Assembly (NCBI RefSeq): GCF_014646335.1
Contig: NZ_BMNG01000005.1
Location: 124,001-188,000 of the forward strand
From: Streptomyces lasiicapitis
GTDB taxonomy: Bacteria > Actinomycetota > Actinomycetes > Streptomycetales > Streptomycetaceae
DNA: 64,000 bases
Reading direction: 5' to 3'
A model generated the notes under the pieces. That model was not told the origin of the DNA, searched no databases, and saw only the letters and a program-made list of their open reading frames with translations. Both the position numbers and the translations under genes were made by a program. Below are positions 18,223-28,217 of the stretch, one piece after another; within the stretch, counting starts at the first letter, position 1; every line of letters begins with the position of its first letter.

Positions 18223-18747
18223 TCAGGCATGCGGCGCGTTCTGGCCGTCGGCCCACTCCCGCAGCAGCCGCTCCCGCTCGTCCCTGCGCGGGGTGCCGCC
18301 CTCGTGCGAGCGGCCCCACTCGGCCATCGCCGCGAGCGTGGTCATCATGGTGGCGGCGCCGTCCGTGAGGCGGGCCAGCAGGGCGCGGGACAGGTCGTAC
18401 TCGGTCTGCGAGTAGCCGGACGCGGCGGCTGTGTACGTCGTCAGCTCGACCTCCTCGTCGGCCGTGCCGACGCACACCGTCATCGTCCCCTCCGCGTCCT
18501 GACCGCCGCCGAGGCCCATCGACAGCGCCATCTCGACGACCACGCCCACGTGCCGCTTCAGGGACTTCAGGGGGACGTCCTCGACGGTCAGGGACTCGAC
18601 GTCGTCCCACAGCCACAGGCCGGACTGCGGATGGCCGAGGCCCGTGACGCCGTCCGGTGTCAGGCGCACCCCGGGCGCCAGACCCGACGGCTTCGAGCCC
18701 ACGTACACATCGCCCTCGGCGATCCAGAACAGCCCCACCATGGCCAT
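18223..18747 (-). CDS. Conserved unknown next to the dnaK operon
   Basis: A 174-residue soluble protein with no motif I can assign. It opens with a beta-rich domain (MVGLFWIAEGDVYVGSKPSG, GHPQSGLWLWDDVESLTVEDVP), has a hydrophobic LKRHVGVVVEMALSMGLGG stretch in the middle and ends with a helical part (SQTEYDLSRALLARLTDG, RRDERERLLREWADGQ). The opening resembles a PH-like or DUF-type domain, but that is weak. It follows hspR on the same strand but is separated from it by a terminator and about 210 bases. A second ATG two codons downstream is possible. Confidence 0.6.
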   Translation of the reverse strand: MAMVGLFWIAEGDVYVGSKPSGLAPGVRLTPDGVTGLGHPQSGLWLWDDVESLTVEDVPLKSLKRHVGVVVEMALSMGLGGGQDAEGTMTVCVGTADEEVELTTYTAAASGYSQTEYDLSRALLARLTDGAATMMTTLAAMAEWGRSHEGGTPRRDERERLLREWADGQNAPHA

Positions 18748-18805
18748 GAGAACTCACTCCCCCGATGAAAGACGAAGACGTTGAACGTTGAGCGATACGC
18801 GTTGA

Positions 18806-18833
18806 ACGATGCGAGACGCACGATGCGAGACGC
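18806..18833. repeat. Two tandem copies of a 14-bp unit
   Basis: ACGATGCGAGACGC occurs twice in a row, just upstream of the conserved unknown gene. Related GTTGAACG stretches adjoin it on the left. It may be a binding array or a slippage product. Confidence 0.6.
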
Positions 18834-18894
18834 GGATGCTCACGCGAAAAAGCGGTCGGGTTCAGCCTAAAGTCGTCCGGCGCCACGCGTGAAA

Positions 18895-18936
18895 GGGCCG
18901 GGTGGATTCCCGCGTCAGCGCGAATCCACCCGGCCC
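18895..18936. terminator. Terminator of the dnaK operon
   Basis: A 15-bp perfect stem (GGGCCGGGTGGATTC with its complement) and a 12-base loop, 25 bases beyond the hspR stop. Confidence 0.8.
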
Positions 18937-18960
18937 CAACCACCACACCCGCACGCGGGC

Positions 18961-19416
18961 TTACGCCTCCGGCGACCTCTTGGGCCGCCACACCACGAGC
19001 GCGCTCGCCTGCTGCACGTCCTGATACGGCACCAGATCGCGGCGGTAGGACGCGTGCACCGCGGCCTCCCGCTGCTGCATCGCCGCCGCCGCGCCCTCCA
19101 CGGCCGACGAGAGCTCGGCCACGCGCGCCTGGAGCGCCGCGACCTGGTTCTCCAGCTCGATGATGCGCTTGATGCCCGCGAGGTTGATGCCCTCCTCCTG
19201 CGACAACTGCTGGACGGTGCGCAGCAGTTCGATGTCGCGGGCGGAGTAGCGCCGGCCCCGGCCCGCGGTGCGGTCGGGCGAGACCAGGCCCAGGCGGTCG
19301 TACTGCCTCAAGGTCTGCGGATGCAGGCCGGAGAGCTGGGCCGCCACCGAAATGACGTACACCGGGGTCTCGTCCGTCAGTTGGTACGGGTTGCGTCGGC
19401 GGCCGTCCCGCTCCAT
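18961..19416 (-). CDS. hspR: HspR heat-shock repressor (MerR family)
   Basis: The 151-residue repressor has an N-terminal winged helix of MerR type: VYVISVAAQLSGLHPQTLRQYDRLGLV (helix-turn-helix), GRGRRYSARDIELLRTVQQLSQEEGINLAGIKRIIELENQ (wing and start of coiled coil) and a coiled coil to about residue 115. HspR binds HAIR sequences with DnaK as co-repressor and releases them on heat shock. The tail is short and basic (VVWRPKRSP). The gene lies 4 bases after dnaJ, so it is the last cistron of the operon it represses, an arrangement known from S. coelicolor. Confidence 0.95.
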   Translation of the reverse strand: MERDGRRRNPYQLTDETPVYVISVAAQLSGLHPQTLRQYDRLGLVSPDRTAGRGRRYSARDIELLRTVQQLSQEEGINLAGIKRIIELENQVAALQARVAELSSAVEGAAAAMQQREAAVHASYRRDLVPYQDVQQASALVVWRPKRSPEA

Positions 19417-19420
19417 GAGG

Positions 19421-20614
19421 TCACGCTCCCTTCGCGGCCTTGAACAGTTCTGCCCGCGGATCGGTGTCCGCAGTCGCCTTCCGGTACGCCTCCAGGGCTT
19501 CCTGCGCGGCGACGGAGAGCGTCGTCGGTACGGCGACCTCCACCGTGACGAGCAGATCGCCCCGGGTGCCGTCCTTGCGGACCGCGCCCTTGCCGCGGGC
19601 GCGCATGGTGCGGCCGTTGGGCGTGCCGGGGGGCAGCTTCAGGGTGACGGGCGGGCCGCCCAGGGTGGGCACCTTGACCTCGCCGCCGAGCGCCGCTTCC
19701 GCGTACGTCACCGGCACGGTCACCGTCAGGTTGTCGCCCTTGCGGCCGAACACCGGGTGGGCGTCCACGTGCACGACGACGTACAGGTCGCCTGCCGGGC
19801 CGCCGCGTTCGCCGGGGCCGCCCTTGCCGCGCAGGCGGATCCGCTGGCCGTCGGAGACGCCCGCCGGAATGCGCACCTGCATCGTGCGGGACGACTTGGC
19901 ACGCCCTGAGCCCTTGCACACCTCGCAGGGGTCCTGCGCGATGAGGCCGCGGCCCTTGCAGTCCACGCACGGGTCGGTGAGCGAGAAGCCGCCACCGCCG
20001 CCGCGCGAGACCTGTCCGGTGCCCACGCACGTCGGGCAGACGCGCGGGGTGCCGTTCTTGTCGCCCGTGCCCGAGCACGCCTTGCAGGGGGCCTGGGACG
20101 ACATGCGCAGCGGAACCGTCGCGCCGTCCACCGCCTCCGTGAAGCTCAGCGTGACCTCGGACTCGACGTCCTGGCCGCGGCGCGGCTGCGTACGCGTGCC
20201 CGCGGTCGCTCCGCCGCGGTTGAACAAGCCCCCGAAGACGTCACCGAGACCGCCCCCGAAGCCGCCGGCGCCCGTCTGTCCGCCTCCGCCCGGGGCGCCG
20301 CCTCCGAAGAGGTCGCCCAGGTCGAAGTTGAACGAGCCGCCGCCGGCGCCTCCCGGGCCCGGCCTGAATCCGCCGTTGCCGAAGAGCGCGCGGGCCTCGT
20401 CGTACTCCTTGCGCTTCTTCGGGTCGCCGAGGACGTCGTTCGCCTCGGAGATCTCCTTGAAGCGCTCCTCGGCCTTCGCGTTGCCCTTGTTGGCGTCCGG
20501 GTGGTTCTCGCGAGCCAGCTTCCGGTACGCCTTCTTGATCTCGGCTTCGGTGGCGTCCTTGGGGACGCCGAGGACCTTGTAGTAGTCCTTCTCGATGAAG
20601 TCCTTGGTGCTCAT
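19421..20614 (-). CDS. dnaJ: DnaJ co-chaperone (type I Hsp40)
   Basis: A 397-residue type I Hsp40. It has the J domain (KDYYKVLGVPKDA, with the HPD motif in ENHPDANKG around residue 38), a long Gly/Phe-rich linker (about 75-150), a zinc-binding domain with four CxxCxGxG-type repeats (CKACSGTG, CPTCVGTG, CVDCKGRG, CEVCKGSG) and a C-terminal substrate-binding domain. It stimulates DnaK ATPase and delivers unfolded proteins. The GGGAGGGAGG-like site before the ATG is strong. Third cistron of the operon. Confidence 0.96.
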   Translation of the reverse strand: MSTKDFIEKDYYKVLGVPKDATEAEIKKAYRKLARENHPDANKGNAKAEERFKEISEANDVLGDPKKRKEYDEARALFGNGGFRPGPGGAGGGSFNFDLGDLFGGGAPGGGGQTGAGGFGGGLGDVFGGLFNRGGATAGTRTQPRRGQDVESEVTLSFTEAVDGATVPLRMSSQAPCKACSGTGDKNGTPRVCPTCVGTGQVSRGGGGGFSLTDPCVDCKGRGLIAQDPCEVCKGSGRAKSSRTMQVRIPAGVSDGQRIRLRGKGGPGERGGPAGDLYVVVHVDAHPVFGRKGDNLTVTVPVTYAEAALGGEVKVPTLGGPPVTLKLPPGTPNGRTMRARGKGAVRKDGTRGDLLVTVEVAVPTTLSVAAQEALEAYRKATADTDPRAELFKAAKGA

Positions 20615-20698
20615 CCCCGACGCCCCTCCTTCCCTGTCATCCGGCGGGCGCCGGCGCCGAGGTCACCCTCGGCGCCGAAGCCGCCGTCCGTTTCGGCG

Positions 20699-21426
20699 TC
20701 AGCCCTCGTCCGGGCCACCGCTCTCCTTGTCCTGGGCGCCGTCGGCGCCTTCGGCCTTGCCGTCCGCCTTCGCGGGTGCGGGCTCATTGCCCTCGGAGCC
20801 CTCGGACCCCTCCGCCTTGACCGTCTGCGCGCCGGGCTGCGGCTCGGCGACGGCCACGCGCGCGGGGCGCACGACCCGCTCGCCGATGCGATACCCCGGC
20901 TGGAGAATCGCGACGCACGTCGTCTCGGTGACGTCCGGTGCGTAGCTGTGCATCAGGGCTTCGTGGATCGTCGGGTCGAAGGGCTCGCCCTCCTTGCCGA
21001 ACTGCTGCAGACCCATCTTGGCGACGACGGTCTCCAGCGCCTCGGCGACGGACTTGAAGCCGCCGAGCAGTTCGCCGTGTTCCCTCGCGCGGCCCACGTC
21101 GTCGAGCGTCGGCAGGAGCTCGGTCAGGAGGTTCGCCGCGGCGATCTCCTTGACCGTCACCTTGTCCCGCTCCACGCGGCGGCGGTAGTTCTGATACTCG
21201 GCCTGCAGCCGCTGGAGGTCCGCGGTGCGCTCGTTGAGCGCCGTACGGACCTGGTCCAGCTGGGCGGTCAGGCCCGCGACCTGGTTCGCGTCCCCGGCCG
21301 GGGCCGCCGGGCCCTCCTCGGTGGAGGGCCCTTCGGCCTGCGGCGCCTTGTCGTCAGGAGTGGCGCCGCCGGAGGGGACGTCGGGCTGCTCGGCGTTCTC
21401 GCCGAAACCCGGGGTCTCCTCCGTCA

Positions 21427-21427
<1 letters not shown>
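20699..21427 (-). CDS. grpE: GrpE nucleotide exchange factor
   Basis: A 242-residue protein with an acidic/Pro-rich N-terminal tail (1-55), the long coiled coil (about 60-115, NQVAGLTAQLDQVRTALNE then YQNYRRRVERDK) and a four-helix/beta-wing part (LLPTLDDVGRAREHGELLGGFKSVAEALETVVAKMG, EPFDPTIHEALMH). This exchange factor releases ADP from DnaK. Its start codon overlaps the dnaK stop (TGATG), and 84 bases separate it from dnaJ. The C-terminal acidic/Ala-rich tail is longer than in E. coli GrpE, as usual in Streptomyces. Confidence 0.95.
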
Positions 21428-23394
<1,967 letters not shown>

Positions 23395-23643
23395 TTATCC
23401 GTTCCTTACGCGCAACCCGAGGGTGCTGTGCGAGGAGACGCCGCGCCCGGGGGGCATGGTTGCGCGGCGCCGTGGAAAGGGGCGCGCGAAGGGCGGCACA
23501 GCAAGCCGCACGGGAAGGGCAGCCTGAGCGACGCAGATCACCGCTTCCCTGGCTACAGTGCGGCGAAGTAAGTGGGTAGTCTCAGACGGACTGCATAAGT
23601 TACCGCTTAGTAATAGTTCGCCTCGCAGGCCCGGGGAGCCCCC

Positions 23644-25911
23644 ATGCAACTCGCCGCGATCATCGTGTCGCTGGTCCTAATCGCGGTCGGCGTCGCGCTG
23701 TTCGGCCGTGCCATCGTGCAGATCTACCAGTTCATGCGGCTCGGTCAGTCCGTGCCCGCCGGCACCCGAACCGACGCGCCGGCCGAGCGCACCCTCACCG
23801 TGGCCAAGGAGTTCCTGGGCCACACCCGGATGAACCGGTGGGGCATCGTCGGCGTGGCGCACTGGTTCGTCGCGGTGGGCTTCTTCTCGCTGCTCCTGAC
23901 GATCGTCAACGCCATCGGCCAGCTCTTCAAGGCCGACTGGATGCTGCCGATCATCGGTGACTGGGCGCCGTACAACATGTTCGTCGAGTTCCTCGGCACC
24001 ATGACGGTCCTCGGCATCGTGACCCTGATCGTCGTACGACAGCTGAGCAGGCCCGACCGTCCCGGCCGCAAGTCCCGCTTCGCGGGCTCCAACACGGGCC
24101 AGGCGTACTTCGTCGAGAGCGTCATCCTCATCGTCGGCGTCTGCATCTTCACGCTGCACGCCCTGGAGGGCGCCCAGCACCACGTCGACGGCTACGAGGC
24201 CTCGTTCTTCATCTCGTACCCGTTCGTCTCGTGGTTCGGGGGCATGGACGTCTCGACGCTCCAGAACCTCACGTACTTCTTCGCGGGCCTGAAGATCGCG
24301 ACCTCCTTCATCTGGATGATCACGGTCGCCCTGAAGACCGACATGGGCGTCGCCTGGCACCGCTTCCTGGCGTTCCCCAACATCTGGTTCAAGCGGAAGG
24401 CCGACGGCGGCACCGCGCTCGGCGCGCTGCTGCCCATGACCTCCGGCGGCAAGGAGATCGACTGGGAGGACCCGGACGAGGACACCGTCTTCGGCGTCTC
24501 CCAGGTCGAGCAGTTCTCCTGGAAGGGCCTGCTCGACTTCTCCACGTGTACGGAGTGCGGCCGCTGCCAGTCGCAGTGCCCCGCCTGGAACACCGGCAAG
24601 CCCCTCTCCCCCAAGCTCCTCATCATGTCGCTGCGCGACAACGCGCACGCCAAGGCGCCGTACCTGCTCGCGGGCGGCGGCAAGACGATGGAGGGCGAGG
24701 AGAAGGCGTCCGCCGAGGCCCTCGCGGACGTTCCCGCGGCCGCCCTCGCCGAGGCCGAGCGCCCCCTGATCGGCACCTTCGAAGAGAACGGCGTCATCGA
24801 CCCCGACGTCCTCTGGTCCTGCACCACCTGCGGCGCCTGCGTCGAGCAGTGCCCCGTCGACATCGAGCACATCGACCACATCGTCGACATGCGTCGCTAC
24901 CAGGTGATGATCGAGTCCGCGTTCCCGTCCGAGGCGGGCACGATGCTCAAGAACCTGGAGAAGAAGGGCAACCCCTGGGGTCTGGCCAAGAAGCAGCGCC
25001 TGGAGTGGACGAAGGAAGTCGACTTCGAGGTGCCGGTCGTCGGCAAGGACATCGAGGACCTCACCGAGGTCGAGTACCTCTACTGGGTCGGCTGCGCGGG
25101 CGCCCTGGAGGACCGCGCCAAGAAGACCACCAAGGCCTTCGCGGAGCTCCTGCACATGGCGGGCGTCAAGTTCGCGATCATGGGCGGCGACGAGAAGTGC
25201 ACCGGCGACTCGGCCCGCCGCCTCGGCAACGAGCCGCTGTTCCAGCAGTTGGGCGCCGAGAATGTCGCGTCCCTGAACATGGCGTTCGGGGAAGACGACG
25301 AAGACGAGGCGACGAAGAAGCCCAAGTCGGCCAAGAAGATCGTCGCGACCTGCCCGCACTGCCTCAACACCCTCGGCAACGAGTACCCGCAGCTCGGCGG
25401 CGACTACGAGGTCATCCACCACACGCAGTTGCTCCAGCACCTCATCGACGAGGGCAAGCTGATCCCGGTCACGCCGGTCGAGGGCCTCATCACGTACCAC
25501 GACCCGTGCTACCTGGGCCGCCACAACAAGATCTACACGCCGCCGCGCGAGATCATGTCCGCCGTCCCCGGCCTGCGCCAGCAGGAGATGCACCGCCACA
25601 AGGAGCGCGGCTTCTGCTGCGGTGCGGGTGGCGCGCGGATGTGGATGGAGGAGCGGATCGGCAAGCGCATCAACACGGAGCGCGTGGACGAGGCGCTGTC
25701 CCTCAACCCCGACATCGTGTCGACGGCCTGCCCGTTCTGCCTTGTGATGCTCACGGACTCCGTGAACGGCAAGAAGAACGATGGCGCGGCCAAGGAGGCG
25801 CTCCAGGTCGTGGACGTGGCGCAGTTGCTCCTCGACTCGGTGAAGACGCCGGTGGACCCGGCGGGCACGGCCGAGGCGGAGAGCGAGCCGGAGCCCGAGC
25901 CGGTCAAGTAG
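23644..25911 (+). CDS. Membrane-bound Fe-S reductase (EtfD/HdrD-like, Rv0338c type)
   Basis: The 755-residue protein has an N-terminal heme-protein-like membrane part (hydrophobic helices around 5-25, 72-95, 115-135, 155-175, 190-235), then two [4Fe-4S] motifs, CTECGRCQSQCP (302-312) and CTTCGACVEQCP (about 393-403), and two cysteine-rich CCG domains (WVGCAGALEDR with CPHCLNTLG; HDPCYLGRHN, GFCCGAGGARMW and CPFCLVML). The layout matches actinobacterial proteins such as Rv0338c, which accept electrons from electron-transfer flavoprotein during fatty acid oxidation and pass them to menaquinone. A role in beta-oxidation is thus likely. The C-terminal Glu/Pro tail is variable. Three copies of CAAGTAG cover the stop codon. 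Confidence 0.85.
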   Translation: MQLAAIIVSLVLIAVGVALFGRAIVQIYQFMRLGQSVPAGTRTDAPAERTLTVAKEFLGHTRMNRWGIVGVAHWFVAVGFFSLLLTIVNAIGQLFKADWMLPIIGDWAPYNMFVEFLGTMTVLGIVTLIVVRQLSRPDRPGRKSRFAGSNTGQAYFVESVILIVGVCIFTLHALEGAQHHVDGYEASFFISYPFVSWFGGMDVSTLQNLTYFFAGLKIATSFIWMITVALKTDMGVAWHRFLAFPNIWFKRKADGGTALGALLPMTSGGKEIDWEDPDEDTVFGVSQVEQFSWKGLLDFSTCTECGRCQSQCPAWNTGKPLSPKLLIMSLRDNAHAKAPYLLAGGGKTMEGEEKASAEALADVPAAALAEAERPLIGTFEENGVIDPDVLWSCTTCGACVEQCPVDIEHIDHIVDMRRYQVMIESAFPSEAGTMLKNLEKKGNPWGLAKKQRLEWTKEVDFEVPVVGKDIEDLTEVEYLYWVGCAGALEDRAKKTTKAFAELLHMAGVKFAIMGGDEKCTGDSARRLGNEPLFQQLGAENVASLNMAFGEDDEDEATKKPKSAKKIVATCPHCLNTLGNEYPQLGGDYEVIHHTQLLQHLIDEGKLIPVTPVEGLITYHDPCYLGRHNKIYTPPREIMSAVPGLRQQEMHRHKERGFCCGAGGARMWMEERIGKRINTERVDEALSLNPDIVSTACPFCLVMLTDSVNGKKNDGAAKEALQVVDVAQLLLDSVKTPVDPAGTAEAESEPEPEPVK

Positions 25912-25955
25912 CAAGTAGCAAGTAGGTACGCGGCACTGCTGGCCGCGTGATCGCG

Positions 25956-25989
25956 AGGGCCGGTTTCGCCTGGGGGCGGGACCGGCCCT
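25956..25989 (+). terminator. Stem-loop terminator of the Fe-S reductase gene
   Basis: AGGGCCGGT and ACCGGCCCT pair perfectly (9 bp) with a further inner CGCC/GGCG pairing. Confidence 0.6.
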
Positions 25990-26087
25990 TCGTCGTTCGT
26001 GTAAACCTGTGGTGCTGTCGATTCTGTCGTGAGCATGAAGTCATGCGATGCCGTGGATGACATGGATGACGTAGGGGTGGGTGGGGC

Positions 26088-27422
26088 ATGAGGAGATCCG
26101 GGATACGGCTGCTGGCCGCGGTCGTGGGCGGCGCCCTGGTCCTCGCGGGGTGCGGTGGCGGTGGCGGCGACAAGTCCCCGTCCCGGCCCGCGTCCGCCGA
26201 CCTCGCGAACAAGAGCGCGCCCCACCAGCCGATCCCGCGCGGCAAGGGCAGCAAGGTCTCCGACGACTTCAACGGGGACGGCGCGCGGGACCTCGTACTC
26301 GACGCGCTCGCGCACCGCGGGCAGGGCGACGACCCCGGCATCGGCATCGTGTACGGGCGCCGGGGCGGGCTCGCCCCCGGCGCACGCCAGTTGCTGACCG
26401 CGCACGCCCAGGGTGCCCGTACGAAGGGGCAGTTGCCCGCGGCGTTCGAGTCGGAGGCGTCCTGCGACCTGAACGAGGACGGCTTCACGGACCTCCTCGT
26501 CTCCACCGACCCGCCCTACGACGGCCAGGGCCAGCCCCCCGTCCCCCTCCAACTCCTCTTCGGCTCCCCCGCCGGCCTGACCGGCAAGGCCGTCAAGCTC
26601 CAGGTGCCCGCGCGGGCCAGGCTCGGCAACGACTGGGCCGACCAGCCGGTGTGCGGCGACTTCGACGGCGACGGCGCGCACGACCTCGTACTGCACGCGA
26701 GCAACGCCCATCTCACGTACCTGCGCGGCCCGTTCACGCGCAAGGGCGCCCCGCGCGCGGCGGGCAGGCCGATCGCCGCCCCCGGCAACGACCTGGCCTC
26801 CGGCGCGCCCGCGGTCGATGTGAACGGCGACGGGTACGACGACCTGGTCGTCCGCGAGGAGGCACGCGCCTCGAAGGGCAGCCTGGTCCTCGGTAGCCCC
26901 AAGGGCCCCAACCGCACCGGCGTCCTCTTCCCCACCTCGACCGACGTGGCGTTCGGCACCTTCGGCCGCGCCAAGGCCATGGACGCGGCGCTGGCTGCCC
27001 CTGGCGGGATCGCCCTTCGGTACGACGTGCCGGGCACCGCCCGCGCGAAGATCGACGTACGGAACGCGCGCGTGTACGCGGGTGACCTCGACGGCGACGG
27101 ACGCAGCGAGCTGGTGGTGGGCGGAGGCGGGCCGGGCGAGGTGTGGGTGTACCGCGGCCGCGCGACGGGCCTCGCGGCCAACGCCACCGCGACCGTCGTG
27201 CCCGCACGGTCCGGGTCCAGGTCCGGGTCCGGGTCCGACGAGGGCACCGTCCAGGTCCTGAAGGTGGCCGACTTCGACGGGGACCGGCGGGCCGACGTGG
27301 TCGTGCGGACTGCCTGGGGGCAGGGTCGGGACCGGGTGGAGGTGTATCCCGGCAGGGCGGGGGCGGAGGGGCCGGTGGCGCGGAAGGCGGGGGTCACGTT
27401 TTCCACGGAGGGGTTCAGGTAG
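26088..27422 (+). CDS. FG-GAP/VCBS-repeat lipoprotein
   Basis: A 444-residue predicted lipoprotein. The signal is MRRSGIRLLAAVVGGALVLAGC with lipobox LAGC (Cys 22), then a Gly/Ser/Pro linker. From residue 60 the chain holds repeats with a calcium-loop motif D-x-(D/N)-x-D-G: DFNGDG, DLNEDG, DFDGDG, DVNGDG, DLDGDG and DFDGDR, plus a degenerate unit, consistent with a seven-bladed beta-propeller. Differs from the later paralogs by being lipidated rather than freely secreted. The last part includes a Ser/Gly stretch between blades. Function unknown. Its stop overlaps the convergent 73-residue gene. Confidence 0.8.
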   Translation: MRRSGIRLLAAVVGGALVLAGCGGGGGDKSPSRPASADLANKSAPHQPIPRGKGSKVSDDFNGDGARDLVLDALAHRGQGDDPGIGIVYGRRGGLAPGARQLLTAHAQGARTKGQLPAAFESEASCDLNEDGFTDLLVSTDPPYDGQGQPPVPLQLLFGSPAGLTGKAVKLQVPARARLGNDWADQPVCGDFDGDGAHDLVLHASNAHLTYLRGPFTRKGAPRAAGRPIAAPGNDLASGAPAVDVNGDGYDDLVVREEARASKGSLVLGSPKGPNRTGVLFPTSTDVAFGTFGRAKAMDAALAAPGGIALRYDVPGTARAKIDVRNARVYAGDLDGDGRSELVVGGGGPGEVWVYRGRATGLAANATATVVPARSGSRSGSGSDEGTVQVLKVADFDGDRRADVVVRTAWGQGRDRVEVYPGRAGAEGPVARKAGVTFSTEGFR

Positions 27423-27636
27423 TCGCCGGGTGCGCCGCTGCCCGGCGGGCCCGCAGGGAGGCGTTCCTGGCCGTCTTCCAGGCCGCGCGCAGGCGGGCAC
27501 CCGTGACGCAGTCGTCGCTGTCGCGGTCGTCCCCGTCGCGGTCGTTCCCGTCCTGGCACGGGTGGCAGCCGTACAGGTGGCCCATGTAGGCGGCGTAGGC
27601 GTCCATCGCCCGCGCGTCGAGCTCGGCGGCGCTCAC
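27415..27636 (-). CDS. Small conserved unknown (73 residues)
   Basis: Started at GTG 27636 because it overlaps the stop of the upstream gene (GTGA). The product is 73 residues: a short helix (AMDAYAAYMGHLYGCHPCQDG), a run of Asp/Arg/Gly built from repeated DRDGDDRDSDD, and a basic helix (TGARLRAAWKTARNASLRARRAA). The TGARLRxAW helix is common in small Streptomyces proteins next to XRE regulators. No known function; C-x2-C could bind metal. The repeat may vary in length between strains. Confidence 0.6.
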   Translation of the reverse strand: MSAAELDARAMDAYAAYMGHLYGCHPCQDGNDRDGDDRDSDDCVTGARLRAAWKTARNASLRARRAAAHPATT

Positions 27637-28130
27637 GGCTCGACCACTTCCAAGGTCTCGGCGGTCAGGAGCAGCGCGCCCAGGTGCGCGGGGTCGCACA
27701 GGTCGCCGGGGGCGGTGGGCGGGACGACCCAGCGCGTGAGGGTCGAGACGGGGTGGCCGAGGCGCGGGACGCCGAGGAAGGTGCCGGTGGTCAGGCGTTC
27801 TTCCCTGCCGTTCCAGGGGGAGTCGGGGGCGATGAGGACGTAGTACGGGCCGCGGGTGTCGCGGATGACGGGACCCGCGAGCCAGTCGCGCAGGAACGCG
27901 GCCACGGTACGGGGATCGTCGCTGTGGACGGCGGCGTGGACGCGGGCGGCGGGTACGCGGACGGCGTCGAAGCGGTGGCCGAGGGGGAGGAGGGCGATGC
28001 CGCGGTCCGCCCAGGCGGCGTGGACGGTGCGCGGGTGGGGGTCGGCGCCTGCGAGCCAGGCGCTGATCTGGTGTTTGTCGCGTTGGGGGACGGTGGTCGG
28101 GGGCCCCGAGGGCGGGGGGATTCGGGTCAC
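27633..28130 (-). CDS. Conserved unknown paired with XRE regulator
   Basis: A 165-residue protein, GTG start. No Shine-Dalgarno precedes it, but TACGGT stands 7 bases upstream (likely leaderless). It has a clear mixed alpha/beta fold: AWADRGIALLPLGHRFDAVRVPAARVHAA, VAAFLRDWLAGPVIRD, YYVLIAP, GTFLGVPRLGHPV. It loosely recalls N-terminal primase-polymerase (bifunctional DNA primase/polymerase) domains that occur in Streptomyces near XRE genes, but no polymerase acidic pair is identifiable, so I do not name it. It is translationally coupled to the 73-residue gene, and the XRE/TPR regulator lies upstream. Confidence 0.6.
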   Translation of the reverse strand: MTRIPPPSGPPTTVPQRDKHQISAWLAGADPHPRTVHAAWADRGIALLPLGHRFDAVRVPAARVHAAVHSDDPRTVAAFLRDWLAGPVIRDTRGPYYVLIAPDSPWNGREERLTTGTFLGVPRLGHPVSTLTRWVVPPTAPGDLCDPAHLGALLLTAETLEVVEP

Positions 28131-28175
28131 GCAATCGACCGTAGGCGCGGCCGGGCCCCACCAGGGGCAGGGCTC

Positions 28176-28213
28176 TTACCCCCTCGCCAAGGGGTAGGTT
28201 TCCTACCCCTTAC
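28176..28213. promoter_or_regulatory. Three-half-site inverted repeat between XRE gene and its neighbour
   Basis: TTACCCCCT, then AGGGGTAGG, then CCTACCCCTTA occur in one 38-base run. The second and third form a perfect 10-bp palindrome with a 3-base loop. It could be a terminator of the XRE gene or, because the half-sites repeat, an operator for the regulator controlling the next gene. Sequence alone does not decide. Confidence 0.5.
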
Positions 28214-28217
28214 GTGA

